Source of the DNA: Solobacterium sp. UBA1789 | GTDB taxonomy: Bacteria > Bacillota_I > Bacilli_A > Erysipelotrichales > Erysipelotrichaceae | NCBI GenBank assembly: GCA_002314515.1 | Contig: DCGB01000088.1 | Location: 1,571-10,076 of the forward strand | Length of the DNA stretch: 8,506 nucleotides | Reading direction: 5' to 3' | In this document: positions 1-5,319 of the stretch, in pieces | Numbering within the stretch: the stretch's first letter is position 1 | How the letters are laid out: every line of letters begins with the position of its first letter | The notes under the pieces: model-generated | What the model saw: the letters and a program-made list of their open reading frames with translations, nothing else | The model's database searches: none | What the model was told of the DNA's origin: nothing | Translations under genes and position numbers: made by a program

Positions 1-605
1 TTTTTATTATTCAAAAGATGAAAACCACCAATAATAGCCCCTATCTTGTCACTATGACAAACCTTTCTGGCATAATCTATGATATTGCAGATACCACTAT
101 GGCTGCAGGCAGTAATAATATACAATACACCCTGTTTTTCATAAACCAAAGCCGTATCATCCCATAACAGGTCATTATCAAGATGACGGTCTTTTTGAAC
201 TGTTCGTGGAATTTCACCCAGAAAAGTCAGATGATCACTGATCTTATAGACCTTTCTTTGCGGGCAGAGTTCCAGATTTAAATCCTCGAATCTTTCTTTA
301 ATTGATACCAGTTCACCCTGATAATACTTATCCTTGTCGGCATCAGGATGATAAATAAGCTTCATTCTTTTATTCAGATAGCGCAAACCACCACTATGGT
401 CATTATGACCATGCGACAAAATAATGGCATCGATATCATCTAAGGAATAACCCATCTTTTGAAGATTACTTAGAAACAAATCGGAATAGCCGGCATCAAA
501 AAGATAGTTTTTATCATCATCTTCCAGAAGAAAACACAGTCCGGGTTCACCATAGTAATACTGATCAATTAACGTATTATTATCAACAACAACTCTTATT
601 TTCAT
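1..605 (-). CDS. MBL-fold metal-dependent hydrolase, C-terminally cut by window edge
   Basis: This is a partial gene of which 201 codons are visible; the 3' end lies beyond base 1. I translated it from the ATG at 605. The N-terminus (MKIRVVVDNNTLIDQYY) and the motifs fit the beta-lactamase-fold group COG1237, often labelled 7,8-dihydropterin-6-methyl-aminobenzene-phosphate-synthase-like. The metal-binding motif HGHNDH is at residues 65-70 (H65, H67, D69, H70), a second metal histidine is H169 in CSHSG, and a third is H196 in GGFHL. These are the usual ligands for a dinuclear metal site in a cytosolic hydrolase. There is no signal peptide. The true substrate is unknown and I do not assign one. 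The start is supported by homology to the family's usual N-terminus, but no Shine-Dalgarno sequence precedes it: the 12 bases upstream are pyrimidine-rich, and the gpmI terminator ends only six bases before the ATG. Confidence 0.85.
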   Translation of the reverse strand, partial: MKIRVVVDNNTLIDQYYYGEPGLCFLLEDDDKNYLFDAGYSDLFLSNLQKMGYSLDDIDAIILSHGHNDHSGGLRYLNKRMKLIYHPDADKDKYYQGELVSIKERFEDLNLELCPQRKVYKISDHLTFLGEIPRTVQKDRHLDNDLLWDDTALVYEKQGVLYIITACSHSGICNIIDYARKVCHSDKIGAIIGGFHLLNNK

Positions 606-611
606 AATTAG

Positions 612-636
612 AAAAAAGAAGACCGAAGTCTTCTTT
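612..636 (-). terminator. Intrinsic terminator of gpmI with UUCG loop
   Basis: On the minus strand a perfect 9-bp stem (AAAGAAGAC with GTCTTCTTT) closes a TTCG loop, giving the extra-stable C(UUCG)G tetraloop, and ends in a run of six U (617-612). The 5' arm begins inside the gpmI stop codon (TAA at 637-635). The stem is A/U-rich at its base, so termination may be partial. The next gene starts at 605, almost directly after the U run. Confidence 0.8.
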
Positions 637-2203
637 AAATCATTGATTCATCCCAGGTAGAAGGAATTTCCAAACCTAATAAAGTAAAGACAGTAGCTGC
701 AATATTGCTTAAACCAAAGTTACCTTCCTTAAGCTTGACATCAGCATTATAGATAATGAAAGGAACCGGACTCAAAGTATGAGAAGTTTTAGCCTTAGGA
801 GCAGCACCCTCTTTCTTTGGCTTATCCAGCATTTCATCCGCATTACCATGGTCAGCAGTAACTACAAGAACGGCACCAGCCTTTTCACAAGCCTTAATTA
901 CTCTTTCAAGAGCGATATCAACTGATTCAACGCCAATAACTGTAGACTCAAAAGCACCAGTATGACCAACCATATCACCATTTGGATAATTACATCTTAA
1001 GAACTCATATTTACCCGATTCAATAGCTTCAACCAGTAAATCAGTTACTTCAGCTGACTTCATCCAAGGACGCTGATCAAATGGAACAACATCACTAGGA
1101 ACCTCAACCCAGGTTTCCAGTTCATCAGAGAATTTTTCTGAACGGTTACCATTCCAGAAATAAGTTACATGACCATACTTCTGAGTCTCAGAAATGGCAT
1201 ATGACTTGATATTATTCTTAACCAGATATTCAGACATAGTGTCCTTAATCTTTGGCGGATCAGTTAAATACTTGTTTGGAATCATTAAGTCAGCATCATA
1301 CTGCAACATACCAGCATACATAACATCAGGTTTAACGCCACGATCAAAGGCTGTAAATTCTGCACCGCCATCAAAAGCACGGGAAATTTCCAAAGCACGG
1401 TCACCACGGAAATTGAAATATACAACAGAATCATGATCCTTAATCTTGCCAACTGGCTCGCCATTTTCGCAAATGACAAATTCATGCATCAGCTGATCTG
1501 TCGCATTTTCTTCCTTCTGATAAGTATCAATAGCCTCTAAGGCTGAATTAAACTGACGACCTACACCATGAACATGGGCATTCCAGCCTCTTTCAACCAT
1601 AGCCCAGTCAGCCTCATAGCGGTCCATTGTCATATACATACGACCACCACCGGAAGCGATACGGCCATCAAAACCATCACCATTTAAAGTAGCCATGAAA
1701 TCTTCAATATCCTTAACATAATTAACTGAAGAACCCTCTGGTACATCACGGCCATCCAACAAAACATGTAATCTAACCTTACCAGCACCCTCTTTTTTAA
1801 GCTGTGCCAGCATTGCCTTTAAATGGGCAATATTGGAATGAACATTACCATCAGATAATAAACCAATAAAATGGAAACAATGACCCTTGGCATTATTTAC
1901 TAAAGCCTTCCAGGTCTCAGATTCAAAAATAACACCGGTTTGTAAAGATTCATTAACTAACTTGGCACCCTGTGAATAAACCTGGCCACAGCCAATGGCA
2001 TTATGACCAACTTCACTATTACCCATATCTTCATCACTTGGCAAACCAACAGAAGTACCATGGGCTTTAATAGTTGTAAAAGCGCCTTTTTCTTTTAACA
2101 TATTCAGATTTGGAGTTCTGGCAGCCTTAACTGCATTACCGAATTCATCAGCCTTTTCGCCAATACCGTCCATTACTACCAATACAACTGGTTTTTTACT
2201 CAT
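635..2203 (-). CDS. gpmI: 2,3-bisphosphoglycerate-independent phosphoglycerate mutase
   Basis: The enzyme interconverts 3-phosphoglycerate and 2-phosphoglycerate in glycolysis without a bisphosphoglycerate cofactor, using two Mn ions; it is cytosolic. At 522 aa it is close to the family's usual ~510. The alkaline-phosphatase-like catalytic half shows D12 (VVMDGIG) and the phosphorylated serine S63 in GNSEVGHN. The phosphotransferase insert shows H122, the D150/R152 pair in LDGRD, R188 and R195. R266/R269 lie in FRGDR and K342 in TQKYGHVTYF. The second metal set is D410 and H414 (NGDMVGHTG), D451/H452 (TADHGNAD) and H475 (KTSHT). All catalytic residues known from the Geobacillus enzyme appear present. 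The loop before H475 (about residues 458-472) is long and lysine/alanine-rich. AGAAGG at 2216-2211 lies 7 bases before the ATG. The gene sits between two terminators, so it either has its own weak promoter or depends on readthrough from upp. Confidence 0.97.
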   Translation of the reverse strand: MSKKPVVLVVMDGIGEKADEFGNAVKAARTPNLNMLKEKGAFTTIKAHGTSVGLPSDEDMGNSEVGHNAIGCGQVYSQGAKLVNESLQTGVIFESETWKALVNNAKGHCFHFIGLLSDGNVHSNIAHLKAMLAQLKKEGAGKVRLHVLLDGRDVPEGSSVNYVKDIEDFMATLNGDGFDGRIASGGGRMYMTMDRYEADWAMVERGWNAHVHGVGRQFNSALEAIDTYQKEENATDQLMHEFVICENGEPVGKIKDHDSVVYFNFRGDRALEISRAFDGGAEFTAFDRGVKPDVMYAGMLQYDADLMIPNKYLTDPPKIKDTMSEYLVKNNIKSYAISETQKYGHVTYFWNGNRSEKFSDELETWVEVPSDVVPFDQRPWMKSAEVTDLLVEAIESGKYEFLRCNYPNGDMVGHTGAFESTVIGVESVDIALERVIKACEKAGAVLVVTADHGNADEMLDKPKKEGAAPKAKTSHTLSPVPFIIYNADVKLKEGNFGLSNIAATVFTLLGLEIPSTWDESMI

Positions 2204-2234
2204 TTATTTACCTTCTTTCCGCTTTTTATCTTAT

Positions 2235-2240
2235 CATAAA
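2235..2240 (-). promoter_or_regulatory. Possible -10 element for gpmI inside the upp terminator U-tract
   Basis: TATGAT (five of six to TATAAT) follows the upp terminator hairpin directly and sits about 31 bases before the gpmI ATG. I see no convincing -35 at 16-18 bases upstream, because that position falls in the hairpin. This is offered only because gpmI lies between two terminators and needs a source of transcript. Confidence 0.25.
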
Positions 2241-2263
2241 AAACTGTTTCCTTAGGAAACAGT
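2238..2263 (-). terminator. Intrinsic terminator of upp
   Basis: On the minus strand ACTGTTTCC and GGAAACAGT form a perfect 9-bp stem with a three-base TAA loop, followed by a run of U (2243-2238). It begins ten bases after the upp stop codon. The upp stop is followed at once by two more in-frame TAA codons (TAATAATAA, 2276-2268), so ribosomes should not run into the hairpin. Confidence 0.85.
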
Positions 2264-2273
2264 CTAATTATTA

Positions 2274-2894
2274 TTACTTTGTACCAAAGATACGATCACC
2301 GGCATCGCCCAGACCCGGAACGATATAGCCAACCTCATTCAAATGAGAATCCAGGGCTGCCAGATAGATATCAACATCTGGATGATGTTCTTCAATAACT
2401 TTGACACCCTCTGGAGCACCAACCAGACAGACAAGCTTAATATTCTTGGCGCCTCTTTTTTTGATCATTTCGATAGCTGCATCAGCAGAACCGCCAGTTG
2501 CCAGCATTGGATCTAGAACCATAACAACACTTTCAGCTAAATCAGATGGGAACTTGGCATAGTATTCAACCGGTTCTAAAGTCTGATGATTACGATATAA
2601 ACCAATGAAACCAACCTTTGCAGTCGGAATAAGATTACGAATACCCTGAGTCATACCCATACCAGCTCTTAAAATTGGAACCAGTACAACTTTCTTTGAT
2701 AATTCATAAGTATGGCAAAGACCCATTGGGGTTGTAACGTCTTTCGGTTTAACCGGCAAATCACGGGAAACTTCATAAGCCATTAAACTGGCAATCTCAT
2801 CTAACTGCTGAGAAAAATCTTTAGTACCCGTAGCAACATCACGCATGATGGCTAATTTGTGAGTAATAAGTGGATGATCCAATACTTTTAACAT
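2274..2894 (-). CDS. upp: Uracil phosphoribosyltransferase
   Basis: Upp converts uracil and PRPP to UMP and pyrophosphate, the pyrimidine salvage step, in the cytosol. The 206-aa length is typical (about 205-210). The PRPP-binding loop is at residues 126-137 (VLDPMLATGGSA) and the uracil-binding C-terminal motif at 191-201 (IVPGLGDAGDR). PILRAGMG near residues 73-80 is also characteristic of the family. The start is firm: AAGGAG at 2907-2902 lies 7 bases before the ATG, and the N-terminus is the usual form. It follows the lgt-HAD gene by 36 bases with no terminator between them, so readthrough from the uvrA-hprK-lgt cluster is likely, possibly with an extra local promoter. It ends in three tandem TAA codons and a good terminator. 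Confidence 0.97.
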   Translation of the reverse strand: MLKVLDHPLITHKLAIMRDVATGTKDFSQQLDEIASLMAYEVSRDLPVKPKDVTTPMGLCHTYELSKKVVLVPILRAGMGMTQGIRNLIPTAKVGFIGLYRNHQTLEPVEYYAKFPSDLAESVVMVLDPMLATGGSADAAIEMIKKRGAKNIKLVCLVGAPEGVKVIEEHHPDVDIYLAALDSHLNEVGYIVPGLGDAGDRIFGTK

Positions 2895-2918
2895 ATATTA
2901 ACTCCTTTTGCTACTAAT

Positions 2919-2924
2919 ATTATA
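2919..2924 (-). promoter_or_regulatory. Candidate -10 element (TATAAT) for upp
   Basis: A perfect TATAAT lies 24 bases before the upp ATG, in the gap after the lgt-HAD stop codon. An identical CATATAAT octamer occurs 21 bases further upstream (2947-2940), inside the end of the lgt-HAD coding region. No good -35 sits at the right distance from either: the best match, TTTACA at 2951-2946, is 21 bases from the downstream hexamer. In AT-rich DNA this could be chance. Confidence 0.3.
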
Positions 2925-2930
2925 TGACAA

Positions 2931-4382
2931 CTAACGAAGATTATATGTAAAATAATGATCCTCATTGACAATCTTTAATAAATCCCGTAAATCGGAAATC
3001 ACAACATTGGCATCCTTAACCATATCTGCCTTTTCTTCCATTGCAATATAGCCGACCGTATAAGCACCATAGTTTATGCCACCACGAATATCACTGGTAC
3101 TATCGCCAATCACAACGACATCAGAACTATTCCATTTGTTCTTATTAATAAGTTCATAATAAGGCTTCATACTTGGCTTATCCTCATCACAGTCGCCAAA
3201 GCACATCAGATCATCAAACAAATCAAAAATACCCGTTGACTGCAAACATAAAGTCGTCGACTGACGATTACGGGAAGTGACAACACCAAGCTTATAACCC
3301 TCTTTTTTCAATTCTTCCAGAACCTCTTTGGCATAAGGCATCAGTTTTAGATTTCTTCTAACCAGGTCATCATTGATTACACGATAATCATTTAAAAGAT
3401 CATCCAGATTCCTATCAGGAAAATACTTTGGAAAAATTGATGTTAAGGCAGGACCAATAACCTCGACCTGCTTATCTCTGGTAAAGTTTTCTTCCCTGTC
3501 ATATTTAATAAAAAGTTCTCTATAAGTATCAATAATAACCTGCGCTGAATCAGTAATTGTACCATCCAGATCAAAAATAATGCTTGGCTTCTTTTTCTTT
3601 AAGAGTTTTTCAAAAAGACCAACAAAACCCAAAACACCCACTACAAAGAAAACAATAGAAGTAAGCTGAGCTGTCTTTAAAGTACCGGTATATAAGGAAT
3701 CAGTTCTCCTGCTTTCAATAAAAAAGCGAACAACACCATACCACATCAGATATGCCCAGGCTCTATCGCCTCTCTTATTCTGAAACTTCTTTAAGACAAA
3801 ATTGATCAATATAAAACCCAGGATACATAAACAGGACTCATAAAAAAACATTGGTTCATAATATTTGCCATTTATAAACATATGTGGTTTCAAGAAGGCA
3901 ATCAAACCCCTGAAATAAGATTCTGCAACCTCGCCACCATGACATTCCTGATTGACAAAATTACCCCAGCGTCCAATACCCTGAGCCAGCAAAACCGTTG
4001 GCAAAACATCATCCAGCAACAGTAAAAAGTTGACATTTTTACGCTTACAGAACCAGAATGCCGTTAGACCACCGCCTAACAAGGCTCCATGGATGGCAAC
4101 ACCACCATCCCAGATACGAATAATGGCAATTGGATTAGCCGCATAATAAGAAAACTGCGAAAAAAGGCAGTACCAGATACGGGCGCCTATCATACCACCC
4201 CACAACATATAAACAAAAAGATCATCGAAAAAACCATAGACATCAATATTATGACGAGACTTTAAATTGTTTTTGGCAAAAAGATAGGCTAAAAAAGCCC
4301 CTGTCATAATCAAAACCGCATACCAGCGGATACTTAATGTACCAATACGCAAAAAAACTGTTCTTTGAGGAAAAAATTCCAT
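2931..4382 (-). CDS. lgt: Fused prolipoprotein diacylglyceryl transferase and PpaX-like HAD phosphatase
   Basis: This is one 483-aa frame with two families. Residues 1 to about 262 are Lgt, the membrane enzyme that moves diacylglyceryl from phosphatidylglycerol to the lipobox cysteine of pre-lipoproteins. Hydrophobic segments lie near 12-35, 52-72, 93-112, 117-134, 178-198, 207-222 and 240-258. Expected key residues are present: H98 (AIHGA), R138, N141 and E146 in GRWGNFVNQE, and R219 with E223 in YGVVRFFIES. After a lysine-rich linker (about 259-265) comes a complete HAD hydrolase, about 266-470: motif I DLDGT (271-275, nucleophile D271), motif II T369/S370, a lysine in DKPSMKP (402-406) and motif IV GDSTSD (426-431). 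The HAD part resembles PpaX/Gph pyrophosphatase or phosphoglycolate phosphatase. B. subtilis carries lgt and ppaX as separate genes in the hprK operon, which supports a PPi-hydrolysing role, but the substrate is inferred. Lgt's C-terminus is cytoplasmic in E. coli, so the HAD domain should face the cytosol. It starts 4 bases after hprK; AAGG in the hprK end can serve as its ribosome binding site. Confidence 0.93.
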   Translation of the reverse strand: MEFFPQRTVFLRIGTLSIRWYAVLIMTGAFLAYLFAKNNLKSRHNIDVYGFFDDLFVYMLWGGMIGARIWYCLFSQFSYYAANPIAIIRIWDGGVAIHGALLGGGLTAFWFCKRKNVNFLLLLDDVLPTVLLAQGIGRWGNFVNQECHGGEVAESYFRGLIAFLKPHMFINGKYYEPMFFYESCLCILGFILINFVLKKFQNKRGDRAWAYLMWYGVVRFFIESRRTDSLYTGTLKTAQLTSIVFFVVGVLGFVGLFEKLLKKKKPSIIFDLDGTITDSAQVIIDTYRELFIKYDREENFTRDKQVEVIGPALTSIFPKYFPDRNLDDLLNDYRVINDDLVRRNLKLMPYAKEVLEELKKEGYKLGVVTSRNRQSTTLCLQSTGIFDLFDDLMCFGDCDEDKPSMKPYYELINKNKWNSSDVVVIGDSTSDIRGGINYGAYTVGYIAMEEKADMVKDANVVISDLRDLLKIVNEDHYFTYNLR

Positions 4383-4386
4383 ACTT

Positions 4387-5319
4387 CTAACCCTTATTCT
4401 TAATATTATTTATGATACGCCGCTTAAAATCTTCAGTCATATCAATACCATTTTCCTTGATGATAAAGCTGGTAACAGCTGACTCGACCAGAACGCTCAT
4501 TGGCTTACCTTCCGCAACCGGAATTTCCAAAAGAGGTACTTCCATGCCCAGTATTTTCTCCCTCTTCTGTGTCGGATTTAAGCGATCATTGTCCAACTGT
4601 TCTTCATAAGAAACCAGTTTGATGATAAAGTCCAGAGAACACTTATCCATAAAAGCCGAACCGCCAAACATTAAATTGACATCAATTACACCAATACCAC
4701 GAACTTCCAGCTGTCTTTTTAAAATCTCTGGGGCCGTACAAATCAACTGATTGTGAACACGGGTAATTTCTACCAGATCATCCGCAACCATGATATGGCC
4801 CATTTTGATAAGCTGTAAGGCAATTTCTGATTTACCAATACCTGACTTACCCGTCAGCATGACACCCTTACCATAAATATTCAACATGACGCCATGATAG
4901 GAATCACTAGGAGCTGTCTTTTCTGACAAAAAAGAAATCAGTTCAACAATTAAACGATTTGTCTTATTTTTAGTAGTAAAAATCGGAAAATTCTTTTTTT
5001 TGGCAATGTCCAGTAAAACCGGCGGTACTTCTAAATCAGTTGTAACAACGATACAAGGCGCCTCCGGATCAGTCAGATGATCAAAACGCTTAAACTGAAC
5101 ATCCTTATCCAAAGTCCGAATATAATGCCATTCCTTCTGGCCAATGACAATAACCCTTTTTATTTCGTTATAGTCATAATAACCGGCCAGCTCCAGACCA
5201 GGACGATTGACATCCGGAACCGTCGCAAAACGTTTCAGAGACTCTTCATCACCACAAACCTGATCAAGATGTAAAGCTTCCTTTATCTGGGAAACATAAA
5301 CTCTTTTTTCTTCACTCAT
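4387..5319 (-). CDS. hprK: HPr kinase/phosphorylase
   Basis: HprK uses ATP or PPi to phosphorylate Ser46 of HPr, the PTS phosphocarrier, and reverses it by phosphorolysis that yields PPi. This controls carbon catabolite repression in low-GC Gram-positives. The 310-aa length is typical. The N-terminal domain covers about residues 1-130. The catalytic domain has H142 before the P-loop, Walker A GKSGIGKS at 157-164, an acidic pair D180/D181 after it, and the HprK signature EVRGIGVIDVNLMFG at 205-219. The C-terminal region has R253 in NPTQKREK and a final helix. The start ATG overlaps the uvrA stop (ATGA), with GGAGAG upstream inside uvrA, which suggests translational coupling. Its codon use is rich in CTG, CGT, CCG and CAG, with at least five CTG codons in the first 105, unlike the interior of uvrA just upstream. 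The downstream partner carries a probable pyrophosphatase, fitting removal of the PPi that HprK makes. Confidence 0.97.
   Translation of the reverse strand: MSEEKRVYVSQIKEALHLDQVCGDEESLKRFATVPDVNRPGLELAGYYDYNEIKRVIVIGQKEWHYIRTLDKDVQFKRFDHLTDPEAPCIVVTTDLEVPPVLLDIAKKKNFPIFTTKNKTNRLIVELISFLSEKTAPSDSYHGVMLNIYGKGVMLTGKSGIGKSEIALQLIKMGHIMVADDLVEITRVHNQLICTAPEILKRQLEVRGIGVIDVNLMFGGSAFMDKCSLDFIIKLVSYEEQLDNDRLNPTQKREKILGMEVPLLEIPVAEGKPMSVLVESAVTSFIIKENGIDMTEDFKRRIINNIKNKG

Noticed and set aside
1194..1436. Open plus-strand frame of 80 codons opposite gpmI; similar frames of 65-126 codons lie opposite hprK and uvrA (for example 6169-6549 and 7507-7872)
   Set aside because: Each lies wholly inside a well-conserved minus-strand gene, lacks a recognisable domain or ribosome binding site, and has the low-complexity composition of an antisense shadow.
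1285..1485. Minus-strand frame of 66 codons inside gpmI
   Set aside because: It is an alternate frame within an intact gpmI, with no ribosome binding site or homology I recognise.
2931..4382. Lgt-HAD fusion as a frameshift artefact joining two genes
   Set aside because: Both domains are complete and in the same frame, and the HAD part has no separate start with a ribosome binding site at the junction that I can see. An undetected sequencing error at a lost stop cannot be fully excluded, so the check is listed with the finding.
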